Below are positions 37,640 through 46,681 of a stretch of DNA of 64,000 nucleotides, piece by piece. The position numbers and the translations under genes were made by a program. How positions within the stretch are numbered: position 1 is the first letter of the stretch; the number at the start of each line of letters is the position of its first letter. The DNA is from Opitutales bacterium (GTDB taxonomy: Bacteria; Verrucomicrobiota; Verrucomicrobiia; Opitutales; UBA2987), in assembly GCA_021772515.1 (NCBI GenBank), contig JAJFLU010000043.1, forward strand, positions 1 to 64,000. Direction: 5' to 3'. The notes under the pieces are model-generated. The model worked only from the letters and a program-made list of their open reading frames with translations. It was not told the DNA's origin and ran no database searches.

Positions 37640-38017
37640 TTATTTCAAATTGATGACTCTTATAATTTCACTGGTGAGCTCATCTTCATCTACGATTGGC
37701 TTGCTCACATAACCGTCAAAACCGGCATCGATAAAGCGCCTTTTGTCGTCCTTCATGGCGTGGGCCGTAAGCGCCAGCATGGGAACATCATTGTAGATTG
37801 ATTCATCCTTGATTTTTTTCATCAAAGTCACCCCGTCCATCCCCGGAAGGCTGATATCCAGAATAAATATATCGGGCTTTACCGTTTCGGGCTTATAGAG
37901 TTCGGTCAACAGCTCGACCGCACTGGAATATCGATCGATATCGTAGTCTTCTGAGAGCATGTCTACGACGAGCTCGGCGTTATCGGGATTATCTTCCACT
38001 AAATATATTTTTTTCAT
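37640..38017 (-). CDS. Single-domain response regulator coupled to the hybrid kinase
   Basis: A 125-residue receiver. The ATG at 38017 gives MKKIYLVEDNPDNAELVVDM. The phospho-acceptor is Asp54 in IFILDISLPGMDG; the Thr is in MLALTAHAMKDD and the Lys in YVSKPIVDEDELT. It is of the CheY/DivK style with EDN and an N-terminal NPDNAEL, common in phosphorelay shuttles. The stop lies two bases from the start of the hybrid kinase. The pair therefore probably works together, with the kinase as phosphate source. Confidence 0.92.
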   Translation of the reverse strand: MKKIYLVEDNPDNAELVVDMLSEDYDIDRYSSAVELLTELYKPETVKPDIFILDISLPGMDGVTLMKKIKDESIYNDVPMLALTAHAMKDDKRRFIDAGFDGYVSKPIVDEDELTSEIIRVINLK

Positions 38018-38189
38018 AAACCGTTTGAGTATTTTACTGGTTTGAGACCTGTTCGCCGGGTTGGCAATGCGCATGGCTATTTACCGGACGCATTTTGGCT
38101 GAAAAAATAACTTAACAGATGCCGCACAAATGAAAAGACTTTTTATTTATGCGGTATCGAGGCCCCTAAAACAGCGGATAATTAGAGTG

Positions 38190-39203
38190 TTACTCACCAT
38201 TATCGGAAGGATTTTTCAGAAAATCCACAAGGAAACCACCCACTATCAGTTGCAAAAAATGATAGCATATCAGCGGCAGGAGCAGAACGCCCATGTCGAT
38301 TGATCCCGTTTCGGCGCTCTCGGGTGACTCGATGAAAATGGAACTGGCCATGGCCACCCCGGCAGCCAATGTCTTTTGAGAACCGCAGAAAAAGGCGGTA
38401 ATCCGGTTGCCCCGGTCGAGTCCGCAAAGCCCCCCGCCCATCCAGGCAATTGCCTTGACCAAAAACAGTAGGATCAATGATAGCCCGATCGCGGTCGACG
38501 CGAGTTCGATCCCCCCATCCCGCCAGGGGCCATCGAGGATCGAGTTGCAGGATACGGCGTAAAATATAAAATAAACGAGGCCGGCGTTCATCCTTACGAC
38601 GAGCTTTTTATGCCGATCTGCCCGGTGTTTGAGCCAGGGTCTCAATGCCTGACCAAAAATAAGAGGAAGAACCAGCAGTATCGCGATATTGAGAAACAGC
38701 GGACCAATCGGCGGGAGGGCGGCCACCGAGCTTGCCAAAAGGACCAGGCACCATACGGGAACCAGAAATACCCCCAGCACATTGGATAATGCCGTGTTGA
38801 ATATGGCGCCTGCCATGTTGCCCCCGGCCAGGCCCGAAAAGATGATGGCAGTCGAAATCGTCGAGGGCAGCACGGCCAGATAAAGAAATCCCAGGCGTAG
38901 ATCGGGATGCAGGAAATCACCGAGAAGGGCATCCAGCAAAATCACCATCAGAGGGATGAAACAATACCCGAAAACCTGCACAAACAAATGCAACCGCCAG
39001 TTTAGAAGGTCGGTTTTAAAATTCTCGGAGGGCAGCCGTATCCCTTGAATCACAAATATCAGCATGACAGCCAGCCGGATCGTCACCTCACTGTGGAGCG
39101 CTCCGCCGGTTGCGCCAGGTTCCGGAAACAGCCAGGCCGCGAGCAGGACCACGAGAAACCCGACCGCAAATCCTTTGGTCGATACCTTCTTTTTCTTCGC
39201 CAT
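38190..39203 (-). CDS. SBF-like (SLC10A7/YfeH type) bile acid:sodium symporter family transporter
   Basis: A 337-residue inner-membrane protein with about ten hydrophobic segments. It starts MAKKKKVSTKGFAVGFLVVL. Family markers are LAVMLIFVIQGIRLPSENFK, PSTISTAIIFSGLAGGNMAGAIFNTALSNVLG and the later AFFCGSQKTLAAGVAMASS. The glycine/asparagine-rich crossover regions are conserved. Natural substrates of this subfamily are poorly known; bile acid transport should not be assumed. It lies 4 bases after murJ and ends the overlapping operon, so it may serve the envelope. Confidence 0.9.
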   Translation of the reverse strand: MAKKKKVSTKGFAVGFLVVLLAAWLFPEPGATGGALHSEVTIRLAVMLIFVIQGIRLPSENFKTDLLNWRLHLFVQVFGYCFIPLMVILLDALLGDFLHPDLRLGFLYLAVLPSTISTAIIFSGLAGGNMAGAIFNTALSNVLGVFLVPVWCLVLLASSVAALPPIGPLFLNIAILLVLPLIFGQALRPWLKHRADRHKKLVVRMNAGLVYFIFYAVSCNSILDGPWRDGGIELASTAIGLSLILLFLVKAIAWMGGGLCGLDRGNRITAFFCGSQKTLAAGVAMASSIFIESPESAETGSIDMGVLLLPLICYHFLQLIVGGFLVDFLKNPSDNGE

Positions 39204-39207
39204 GCCG

Positions 39208-40776
39208 TCAGTTTGCCTTTTTTCCGATTCTGCGAAGGATGGTCGATAACAAGTCCCGAGCCTCCTTCACTTCCTCAAACCGCACCAGTCTCAGAAGGGC
39301 CAAATAGAGGGCAACCGCCACCGGGACTATCAGGAATACCGCGATCAGCCCCTCCGTTTTGGGCGAATCCATAATCATTGCGGTTATTTTCCAGAGGGCC
39401 AGGGTAACGCCCCCCATACCCGCCGAGGCCAGCACGATTTTTAAAAGCGGCCCTCGAAAGAAACTCGTTTTACTCTGGCTGCTCTCGATGGTAAGCAAAC
39501 CGCGTAGCAAAAGGCTGTGCACAATAATGGCCAGCACATTGGCCAGCGCAAGGCCGACCATCCCGAACAATTGCATGAATATCAGGCTGAACCCGATGTT
39601 CAGGACAAAGTTCAAGAGCGCAAGTCGCATCGGGGTGCGAGTGTCTTTCAGGGCGTGAAACCCTCGGGTGCAATAGGTCGCAATGGCGTAAAACGGGAGT
39701 CCGCAGGCATACACGACAAGAATAGAATTCGTTTGCTCGACTTCCTCCTGCCCAAAGGCTCCCCAGGCGAAAAAGAGTTCCAGAATGGGGCGGCCCAATA
39801 GAACCAATCCCACCGCAGCCGGTACCGTGATGGCCAAAATCAGCCGCTTGCCTTTCCGAAAGATATCCGCGAAATCTGTATGGTTTCCGTTGGCCGCAAG
39901 TCGGGCCAGACTGGGAAAAGTGACCGTGGTCACAGCGATGGCGAAAACTCCGAGCGGCAGTTCAATTAACCGGTTGGCCAGGTAGAGCACGGAAACGGCG
40001 TCCTCTCTCAACCACAGGGCCAGCAATCGGGAAACCGCCGTATTGACCTGAATGATGGCCGCCCCCGCTAGACCCGGCAAAAACAGCGTCCATAGCTCTT
40101 CCAGACGCGCAGAGCCCCCCATTACGATTCTCGTTTTCCACCCCTCCCGTCGCAGAACCGATGCAGGAATCGCAATCTGCAATACTCCCCCGGCCAATAC
40201 CCCGACACATAAGCCAATCACCAATTCAACCGAGGAGGGCGCCACCAAACTGCCCATGACCACCAATGCCAGAATAATCGACAGGTTCAGCCAAACCTGC
40301 GACAGGGCTGCGACGGCGAACCGGTTCAGGACATTGAGGCCCGCCGATATAATGGCAGCCAGGCAGGCAAATATCATGTAGGGAAGCAGCAAAATTCCAA
40401 ACCCGGCCCCCAAATACCAACGCTCCTCCAGCCCGGGAATTGAAAATATCGACCAAAGGATCAAGGAACCTACGGCCACCAATCCAAACAAGGCCAAAAA
40501 CGTCCGGGACAGCACCCGATTGAGGAGTTGAAACGCAGAGTTTTTTCTTCCTCCCTCCATTTCCTCGGAAAGTATCGGCACAAGGGCGGAGGTTAAGGCG
40601 CCTTCGCCCAGCAGGCGTCGAAAAAGATTCGGCAAAGTGAAAGCGAAAATAAAGGCCGAATTGAGGGTGCCGGTTCCCAAAAAGGCAAAGAGCAAAATAT
40701 CCCGCAACAGGCCCAATACCCGCGACAGGACCGTGGCGATTGCGACAATGGATATATTTTCCAGAAACTTACCCAT
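39208..40776 (-). CDS. murJ: Lipid II flippase MurJ
   Basis: A 522-residue MATE/MOP-like membrane protein with about fourteen transmembrane helices. MurJ flips lipid II across the inner membrane for peptidoglycan synthesis. The N-terminus ISIVAIATVLSRVLGLLRDILLFAFLG is characteristic. LPNLFRRLLGEGALTSALVPILSE and TRTPMRLALLNFVLNIGFSL are also family markers, with the positive Arg cavity residues in place. The start overlaps the end of the symporter gene by 8 bases, and the SBF-like gene follows after 4 bases. Confidence 0.96.
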   Translation of the reverse strand: MGKFLENISIVAIATVLSRVLGLLRDILLFAFLGTGTLNSAFIFAFTLPNLFRRLLGEGALTSALVPILSEEMEGGRKNSAFQLLNRVLSRTFLALFGLVAVGSLILWSIFSIPGLEERWYLGAGFGILLLPYMIFACLAAIISAGLNVLNRFAVAALSQVWLNLSIILALVVMGSLVAPSSVELVIGLCVGVLAGGVLQIAIPASVLRREGWKTRIVMGGSARLEELWTLFLPGLAGAAIIQVNTAVSRLLALWLREDAVSVLYLANRLIELPLGVFAIAVTTVTFPSLARLAANGNHTDFADIFRKGKRLILAITVPAAVGLVLLGRPILELFFAWGAFGQEEVEQTNSILVVYACGLPFYAIATYCTRGFHALKDTRTPMRLALLNFVLNIGFSLIFMQLFGMVGLALANVLAIIVHSLLLRGLLTIESSQSKTSFFRGPLLKIVLASAGMGGVTLALWKITAMIMDSPKTEGLIAVFLIVPVAVALYLALLRLVRFEEVKEARDLLSTILRRIGKKAN

Positions 40777-42175
40777 CGCTCAACCCCGGTTTTCGCCACC
40801 GCATGATCAGGTGAACAATTGCAAAGGCTGCCACAGCGCCGACTAGACCGATTGCAAAGGGCCGAAAATAGCCGTAACCGCCTCCATCGGTGAGTAGATG
40901 GCTTCCCAGCAAAAGGAGGATGCCACCGCCGATGGCAGAGAGAGCTTCAGGAACTCCCGTTCGCCGCAAATAGAGACCGGCCAGGACGGGAACAAAGAGA
41001 CTGACGCTCAGAAGCGAATAAAAAATCCCCAGAGACCCGATGACGGATGGAAGAATGATCGCCAATCCTACACCCAATCCCCCCCCGACAACTGCCGCCA
41101 GCCGCGCAACCCGGAGAACCTGACCGTCCGTTGCCGCAGGATTGATGAACCGGCGGTAAAGATCCTGCGAAAGGGAGGTCGCCAGCATAAAAAGTATGGC
41201 GTCTGCGGAACTGATTTCCGCCGAAACAATGGCCGCCAATGCCAAACTGCCAATGCCCACCGGCATCGACATTATCAACAGTGTGGGCAGGGCCAGTTCC
41301 TGACTCGCCAGATCGGGGAATTGAACACGTGCAATCATTCCGAAAAGAGGTGGCAGAAAGGCAAACAACAAAAGAATCACTCCCTGGCTGGTGACCGCGA
41401 TTTGCACCGTGCGGCGGTCGCGGGCGCCAAAAATTTTTTGCAGGAGTCCAGGGGAGATTATAAAGGCGGGTCCGATCAGTGCCAGGTATATCCAACCCGA
41501 TTTTCCGTTCCCCCAAAAATCCCAAGCTCCGGCTTGCGTGGTCGCCTCCAACAAGCCATCCATCCCGCCCACCGATGAAAGAGCCGTTGGGAGCGCCAAC
41601 GAAAAACCGATTACCAAAACCACAAGCTGAAGTATATTGACCCAGGCCGAGGCGAGTAATCCCCCGGCTGCAAAATAACCGGTCATAACCACCCCACCAA
41701 TCAGGCAGCCCGCGATTTTGGGCAATCCCGCGACAACATTGAGCACCCAGGCAAGGGCGATCAATTGCCCGGCTAATATCGCCAGGGTGCCCACCCATAA
41801 AAGAGCCGCCACAATTCCCCTGACGGTCGAGTTGTAACGGAACTCCAAATAATCTCCGACCGTATATAAATTATGCCGGGCCGCCACCGCCCACATTTTT
41901 GGCCCCACCCACAATCCGAGAACCAGCGAGCCGATTCCCGCAGAACCGACCCACCACCAGGCGCTCAATCCATCGCGATAGCCAAGTCCCGTCGCCCCAA
42001 TGGTCGAGCCTGCCCCGATATTTGCCGCCAATAGAGTCGAAAACACCAATACGGGTCCCAATTTTCTACCCGCTACGAAAAAGGTTCCCGATGATTTTAC
42101 CTGTCGCCCGATCCATAGACCCAAAAGGGTCAAAATAACCAAATATGCCAGGAGCAGAACGAGGTGGGTATTCAT
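40769..42175 (-). CDS. Sodium:solute symporter (SSS family)
   Basis: A 468-residue inner-membrane symporter with about thirteen helices. Family signatures are GRQVKSSGTFFVAGRKLGPVL near the start (positions about 24-44), LAANIGAGSTIGATGLGYRDG, VGDYLEFRYNSTVRG and SAEISSADAILFMLATSLSQDLYRR. The Na-site Ser-Ser-Ala segment (EISSADA) is intact. The substrate cannot be named from the sequence. It overlaps the P1-peptidase gene by 4 bases and murJ by 8, which ties it to both in one operon. A solute released by the peptidase (amino acids or peptides) is possible. Confidence 0.93.
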   Translation of the reverse strand: MNTHLVLLLAYLVILTLLGLWIGRQVKSSGTFFVAGRKLGPVLVFSTLLAANIGAGSTIGATGLGYRDGLSAWWWVGSAGIGSLVLGLWVGPKMWAVAARHNLYTVGDYLEFRYNSTVRGIVAALLWVGTLAILAGQLIALAWVLNVVAGLPKIAGCLIGGVVMTGYFAAGGLLASAWVNILQLVVLVIGFSLALPTALSSVGGMDGLLEATTQAGAWDFWGNGKSGWIYLALIGPAFIISPGLLQKIFGARDRRTVQIAVTSQGVILLLFAFLPPLFGMIARVQFPDLASQELALPTLLIMSMPVGIGSLALAAIVSAEISSADAILFMLATSLSQDLYRRFINPAATDGQVLRVARLAAVVGGGLGVGLAIILPSVIGSLGIFYSLLSVSLFVPVLAGLYLRRTGVPEALSAIGGGILLLLGSHLLTDGGGYGYFRPFAIGLVGAVAAFAIVHLIMRWRKPGLSDG

Positions 42176-43257
42176 TCCTGATCGTTTTTCAAGTCACTGG
42201 CCGAAGGAAGTCCCGGAAGCCCCTCGGCATTTCGAACCGCCCGCAAAACCGACTCGGCCGTAACCTCCGCAGCCAGGGCGCCGAGAACCAGCAGGTTGAC
42301 CTCTTTATCGTGGTGGCCGGTGCCGAGGGCAAACAGGGTATCACCGTCGAAGGGAGTGTGAGCCGGATAAATGGTGCGGGCCAGACCGTCGTGGGCCATT
42401 TGGGCGATTTTGGTGGCTTGGACTTTGGTCAAAACGGCATTGGTGGCAACGACCCCCAAAGTGGTGTTCTCCCCGGCATGGCCGCTTACCTGAAAGCCCG
42501 ATCGTATCAATCTCCGAACATCGACCAGCGATTTGCCATCGGCAGACCGCATTCCGGCGATAACCGCATTCGTCTCGGGATCAATGACATCGCCGACGGC
42601 ATTTACGGCAACCAGCGCGGCCACCACCAAACCGTCCTCCAAAACCACTCCATAGCTGCCCACTCCCGATTTCATTGGTGTGACCGGCCTCCCGAGCTTG
42701 CCCACGGTTGCGCCCGCGCCCGCGCCGACACTGCCTTCGCGCACAGGATCGGCGGTGGCCGCCAAAGCCGCCCGGTAGCCGCTTTCGGCATCGGGCCGAA
42801 TGGAGGCATCACCCACTCCGAGGTCGTAGAGGATGGCCGCCGGCACGATCGGCACGGCCCCTGCATTAGTGGGATAACCAATTCCTTTCTCCTCTAAATA
42901 TCGGACAACCCCCGATGCCGAATCCAGCCCAAAGGCGCTCCCCCCCGAGAGGACGATGGCGTGGACTTTCTGGACCAGATTTACCGGATCGAGCAAATCG
43001 GTTTCGCGCGTTCCAGGGGCCGACCCCATGACATCGACACCGGCGACGGCTCCCTCTTCGACCAGTATCACCGTGCATCCGGTTGGCCGCCCGGCAAGAG
43101 TATCGTGGCCGACTTTCACTCCCTCAACCGCAGTCAGCGTCGGGACTACGGGAGCATCCGCCCATAGCCCTGCCCCCCCCTCGGGACCGCCGCCCAACAT
43201 CAGGGCGAGAAAAAACAGAGCCGGTGTGCGTAAAAAATTCATGGTTAATTTTATCAT
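42172..43257 (-). CDS. P1 (DmpA-like) family peptidase, secreted
   Basis: About 361 residues from the ATG at 43257 (AGGAT just before it); an ATG at 43242 is also possible. A signal peptide follows (FLRTPALFFLALMLGGGPEG). The mature protein is an Ntn-hydrolase of the P1 family: VKVGHDTLAGRPTGCTVILVEEGAVAGVDV, LSGGSAFGLDSASGVVRYLEEKG, GSVGAGAGATVGK, and the self-cleavage region GHAGENTTLGVVATNAVLTK with Thr as nucleophile. Such enzymes are autoprocessed aminopeptidases or amidases. A second, more distant relative lies at 60272-61447. It heads the operon with a Na+ symporter, which may import the products. Confidence 0.9.
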   Translation of the reverse strand: MIKLTMNFLRTPALFFLALMLGGGPEGGAGLWADAPVVPTLTAVEGVKVGHDTLAGRPTGCTVILVEEGAVAGVDVMGSAPGTRETDLLDPVNLVQKVHAIVLSGGSAFGLDSASGVVRYLEEKGIGYPTNAGAVPIVPAAILYDLGVGDASIRPDAESGYRAALAATADPVREGSVGAGAGATVGKLGRPVTPMKSGVGSYGVVLEDGLVVAALVAVNAVGDVIDPETNAVIAGMRSADGKSLVDVRRLIRSGFQVSGHAGENTTLGVVATNAVLTKVQATKIAQMAHDGLARTIYPAHTPFDGDTLFALGTGHHDKEVNLLVLGALAAEVTAESVLRAVRNAEGLPGLPSASDLKNDQE

Positions 43258-43341
43258 ATCCTGAAACACAGGTGGGTAAAACATTTGAGGTCGATGTAAA
43301 TTCTTGTCAACCCATCCAAGACCTTTGGCCCCCACTATTTT

Positions 43342-43355
43342 AGACCAATCGGTCT
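43342..43355. promoter_or_regulatory. Palindrome between the divergent P1-peptidase and ParA genes
   Basis: AGACC-AATC-GGTCT is a perfect inverted repeat with 5-base arms, located in the 194-base divergent gap. The form is like TetR-family operators. No regulator gene is adjacent, so its use is a guess. Confidence 0.35.
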
Positions 43356-43451
43356 CCCTTGGATTACACGCCAATTTGCGAGTCATCGGAATCATTAGCA
43401 AAACGTATTTATTTACTTGCCGATTTGGGCTCTCTCATTTCTAATTATGCA

Positions 43452-44345
43452 ATGGCTCGAAAAATAACTTTTGTAAACTACAAGGGCGGGGTTGGAAAAA
43501 CCTCCCTCATTGTAAATACCGCCGCATGTCTGGCCCAGAAGGGTTTTCGTGTTCTCCTTTTCGATTTTGACACGCAGTCCAACGCCAGCATCTGGCTCAT
43601 GCGGCTCGATAAGTGGAATAAAATAAACATAAATGGAATCGGCTCGGTCTATTCCATATTCGGTTCCGAGGAGGTCCATCTCAGGGATTGCCTGATTAAG
43701 GACGTGGTTAAAAACAAAGCCGGGGAGCCTCTTCTTCCGGGGCTGGACCTTGTCCCGACCACTTTTAACCTCGTTGATCTCGAAAGCGATTACGAGGGAG
43801 ACCCCAAAGTGCCGCCCTACCTCCTGTTTCATAAACAATTGGCCGAGATTGAGTCGGATTACGATTACATACTTTTCGACTGCCCGCCAAATATCCTCCG
43901 CGCCTCCCAATGCGGCGTCTTTACCAGCAATGAAATCCTCGTCCCCGCCAACCCCGATGCCCTCAGTCTGATCGGGTTTACCCTCCTCGTCGAAAAACTC
44001 ATGCTTTTCCACAAACGCTCCGCCAGCTTCAGGGTCAGTGGCATGGGCTCCCCGGCGCAAATCAAGGGCATCATATTCAACTCGATCAAGGCCAATGTAG
44101 ATATCGAGGTGCCCAAAATGAGGATGCAGTTGCGCATGAATCAGTTTCGCAATCAGAAAAGGGTTTCTCCAAAAGCTAAAATTTACCAAGCTCAAATCCG
44201 GGATGCCACCGTTGTCCGCAGAGCCGTAACCCTCGGGCTGCCCGTCAATCTCGTCGTCAAAGGCTCCGATGGAGACAGCGTGGTGGGCGATTACAACAAA
44301 CTGGCGGGTGAGATCGTGCGTCACGAAGATACCTTTACCATGTAA
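43452..44345 (+). CDS. ParA/MinD-family ATPase
   Basis: A 297-residue deviant Walker ATPase. The ATG at 43452 gives MARKITFVNYKGGVGKTSLI; KGGVGKTS is the deviant Walker A with signature Lys. Walker A' is VLLFDFDTQSNASIWLM, and Walker B is YILFDCPPN. No N-terminal helix-turn-helix is present, so it is not a plasmid ParA of the long type. It heads a three-gene + strand module with an unknown protein and a coiled-coil protein. No ParB gene is seen. It may therefore position something other than the chromosome, as MipZ, PomZ or McdA do. Confidence 0.9.
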   Translation: MARKITFVNYKGGVGKTSLIVNTAACLAQKGFRVLLFDFDTQSNASIWLMRLDKWNKININGIGSVYSIFGSEEVHLRDCLIKDVVKNKAGEPLLPGLDLVPTTFNLVDLESDYEGDPKVPPYLLFHKQLAEIESDYDYILFDCPPNILRASQCGVFTSNEILVPANPDALSLIGFTLLVEKLMLFHKRSASFRVSGMGSPAQIKGIIFNSIKANVDIEVPKMRMQLRMNQFRNQKRVSPKAKIYQAQIRDATVVRRAVTLGLPVNLVVKGSDGDSVVGDYNKLAGEIVRHEDTFTM

Positions 44346-44444
44346 TCGACCAGAATTTTGCTGATCACTACAAACTGGCAAAAATACCGACCAATCGACC
44401 CGGACAGATAAACAACGAATCCGGTAACAATAGAGGAATTGAAA

Positions 44445-45419
44445 ATGGAACAATCGGGACAAAAAAATACTGCCGCAGAATGGGATGAAGTTCGCAAAAC
44501 ATTCCGCACCTCCATCATGGCGGAGGTCAAACTCAGCGGCCTCGCAGAAAACGTCGGCGCGGATGCTTGGCCCGTCAAGGGAGCGGAGGAAACCCCCGCC
44601 AAATACCTCGGTATGACCTATGACGAGCTCCACATGATGCCAGAAATTGGCCCCAAACCCGAGAGAATTGGCCTCCTTATCGAAATTTTGAGAGAGACCC
44701 TCGCTTTTGACGACCCCTTTGGCGATATGGTCGAGCAGGTCGAGGAATCCTCCCAACAGGAAGACAATATCATCAAAAACGTCAACAAACTCGAGATCCC
44801 GATGGACTTCCCCATCTTCCTCACTGCGCTCACCCCTGATACCAAAAAGTTCTGCGTCAAGGAGGAGTTGTCCAACATCAAACAATTTGTCGATTTCTCC
44901 CAGCACATTGCCGAAAACATCGTCGTCGGTGGAGATTTCAGAAGCTTCCTCAACTCCCTCGCCCATATCGATGAGGACGGCATTGCCACCTACCTGCCCT
45001 TCCGTAAAGGCTCCAAAGGCTTCCACATGGCGGAGGCCATCAGCCAGGTTATCGGTGAGCTCAAGGATAATCAGCGATTGGCTTTGGTTAAACATTTTGG
45101 TGGTAATTTGACTGACTCGGAAGAGCGGGTTCTGCGCAAGCTTTCCGCCGAAGAACTCGAGCAACTCGAAAAATCTGTCGGTGCCAGCATCGCTCAATAC
45201 TCTGAATGGTTCAAAAAAGATCAGGACGAACTCTCCAACATCGCCACGGATACCAGAGCGCTGGAAAGGTATTTCATTGTCCTTAAAAATGAACGCAGGG
45301 AATTTCTCGCCCTCAACTGCCTGAACCTCTACTTCGAGTCGATCGGCATTGAAACCGCTCTCTCCACCAAGAAAAAAGGAGGCCTCTTCGGAGCGTTTTC
45401 CAGAATGTTTAAAAAATAA
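44445..45419 (+). CDS. Unrecognised protein in the ParA module
   Basis: A 324-residue acidic cytosolic protein. The ATG at 44445 has GAGGAA at 44433-44438; a TTG at 44439 is just before. There are no membrane segments. It is mostly helical, with a Gln/Glu-rich stretch (DMVEQVEESSQQEDNIIKNV) and a basic C-terminus (STKKKGGLFGAFSRMFKK) that looks membrane- or nucleic-acid-binding. I recognise no family. It is 99 bases after the ParA ATPase and 111 before the coiled-coil gene. It could be the cargo adapter or partner of the ATPase. Confidence 0.75.
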   Translation: MEQSGQKNTAAEWDEVRKTFRTSIMAEVKLSGLAENVGADAWPVKGAEETPAKYLGMTYDELHMMPEIGPKPERIGLLIEILRETLAFDDPFGDMVEQVEESSQQEDNIIKNVNKLEIPMDFPIFLTALTPDTKKFCVKEELSNIKQFVDFSQHIAENIVVGGDFRSFLNSLAHIDEDGIATYLPFRKGSKGFHMAEAISQVIGELKDNQRLALVKHFGGNLTDSEERVLRKLSAEELEQLEKSVGASIAQYSEWFKKDQDELSNIATDTRALERYFIVLKNERREFLALNCLNLYFESIGIETALSTKKKGGLFGAFSRMFKK

Positions 45420-45530
45420 ACCTGGGGACTTTAACGAGGGAACTTCCCAAAGGAGAACGCCAAATCTCCATCCTGACACGCACATTTTTCTGCGACCACA
45501 CATCGCCACCGAATAATATTCAAACCGCAC

Positions 45531-46157
45531 ATGGAACCAAAGAAAGTAAAAGCCCCCGTCCGTAGGAAACTTAATCTCAGCCTCAGACTGAGCAAAGAAC
45601 CCACCGAGTTTTCCCGCCGATCCAAAAAGAAGATCGACGAAATCATGTCGAAAACCCGGACACCCTGGGGTGGCGCTCAAACTTTGACCAACAATGATTT
45701 GATCCAACTGGAAAAATCGCTTCATGAACTACAGGCTGAGTTGACTAACAGAGAAAAAGATTTACGCATCGCAGAAACGAACCTCATCGAACGGGAATAC
45801 GAAGTGGCCGAAGAAGAAGCCCTCATCAAAGCCCGCGAGCAACTGCTCGAAGCCAGAATCAAAGAATTTGCCGACAAACCCACCGTGGCCGCCGCAGCGC
45901 CGGTTTCCGCAGAGACTCAGGAAGCCCTCGATCGCCTCAAAAAAGAGCTCGATGCCCAGGAGGAACACCTCAAGGAAGCCAGGGAAATTCTCCACGAACG
46001 AGAGGACTTTCTCGAGGAAAGCGAAAACACCCTTCTCGATAAAGTTCAGGAGCACCAGGAACGGGAAACGGAGTTGGAACAGCTCAAGGAAGAACTCCAG
46101 CAAAAAGAAGCTGCTCTCGCCAGCATGCAGAGCAAAACGCCCACCGCAGAGGGCTAA
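45531..46157 (+). CDS. Coiled-coil protein in the ParA module
   Basis: A 208-residue protein. The basic N-terminus (MEPKKVKAPVRRKLNLSLRL) could bind DNA or membrane. From about residue 57 there is a long coiled coil (LEKSLHELQAELTNREKDLR, AETQEALDRLKKELDAQEEH, EREDFLEESENTLLDKVQEH), broken by an Ala-rich hinge (PTVAAAAPVSAE, about 113-125). No enzymatic motif. Coiled-coil partners are common in ParA-like positioning systems, so this is a plausible scaffold for the ATPase encoded upstream. Confidence 0.75.
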   Translation: MEPKKVKAPVRRKLNLSLRLSKEPTEFSRRSKKKIDEIMSKTRTPWGGAQTLTNNDLIQLEKSLHELQAELTNREKDLRIAETNLIEREYEVAEEEALIKAREQLLEARIKEFADKPTVAAAAPVSAETQEALDRLKKELDAQEEHLKEAREILHEREDFLEESENTLLDKVQEHQERETELEQLKEELQQKEAALASMQSKTPTAEG

Positions 46158-46185
46158 TTTCCCCTTAACTGCATCCGTTCCAGTT

Positions 46186-46385
46186 CCTGTTAGTGTTAAT
46201 GTTATCATTGGTGCCAGTGCTAGTGTTAGTATAAGTGTTGTGTTTCGTAAAAATTTGCCGGATTGCCATAAACCGCAGTGGATAGGTTGCTGGTTGACGT
46301 GGCATTGAGGGCCGTCCGGCGCGGCCGCAAAAAGTTCGTTGCGCAAGGCATTAGCATTAGCATTAGCGTCGGCATCGGTATTTCG
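46186..46385. repeat. GTTAGT / CATTAG hexamer-like intergenic repeat
   Basis: Two low-complexity tracts, AGTGCTAGTGTTAGTATAAG near 46217-46240 and GCATTAGCATTAGCATTAGC near 46348-46370, flank a GC-rich middle. The units are related in opposite orientation (GTTAGT versus CATTAG), so this is an inverted pair of simple-sequence tracts after the ParA module. No gene is supported. Confidence 0.55.
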
Positions 46386-46387
46386 CA

Positions 46388-46681
46388 TTACGAAAGCCCC
46401 TCGCTCTCGAGGTAATCTCGCCCCACTGCTGCGATGTGGAAACGCCGCACCCCATTGCTCAGAGCCTTCACCTCCTGCCTCACAAAATTCTTCTCCTCCA
46501 GATACCAAAGCTCCTTCAGTATCTCGTCCTCGACCACCCGGTGCCCCGCCAAACGCACCCCCCTGCGCAAAGTGCTCAAAGGCAGACTCGCCGGCGCCGC
46601 GGCCTCCAGTTGCATTAAAATCGCGTGGCGAAAAAGTTCACGTTGTTCCTCATTCATTTTTATATTCATACTCGTACTCAT
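46388..46681 (-). CDS. Winged-helix-like phage protein
   Basis: A 97-residue protein (MSTSMNIKMNEEQRELFRHA...). The pattern RHAILMQLEAAAPASLPLSTLRRGVR, EILKELWYLEEKNFVRQEVK, RFHIAAVGRDYLESEG is that of a small winged helix with the typical LxxLxxxGLI and W-x-I-T-x-x-G-x-x-x-L end. Proteins of this plan occur in Mu-like phages, between the lysis and the terminase genes. The start overlaps the stop of the TM/coiled-coil gene by 4 bases. Together with the holin-like gene it forms a small prophage remnant. The phage link is from memory of the family pattern and is only moderately sure. Confidence 0.65.
   Translation of the reverse strand: MSTSMNIKMNEEQRELFRHAILMQLEAAAPASLPLSTLRRGVRLAGHRVVEDEILKELWYLEEKNFVRQEVKALSNGVRRFHIAAVGRDYLESEGLS

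Noticed and set aside
43413..45725. A 770-residue open frame on the minus strand, antisense to the ParA module
   Set aside because: Its composition is that of a reversed coding strand (Phe, Val and Gly-rich with no recognisable domain), and three well-formed + strand genes with ribosome-binding sites lie opposite. It is a shadow.
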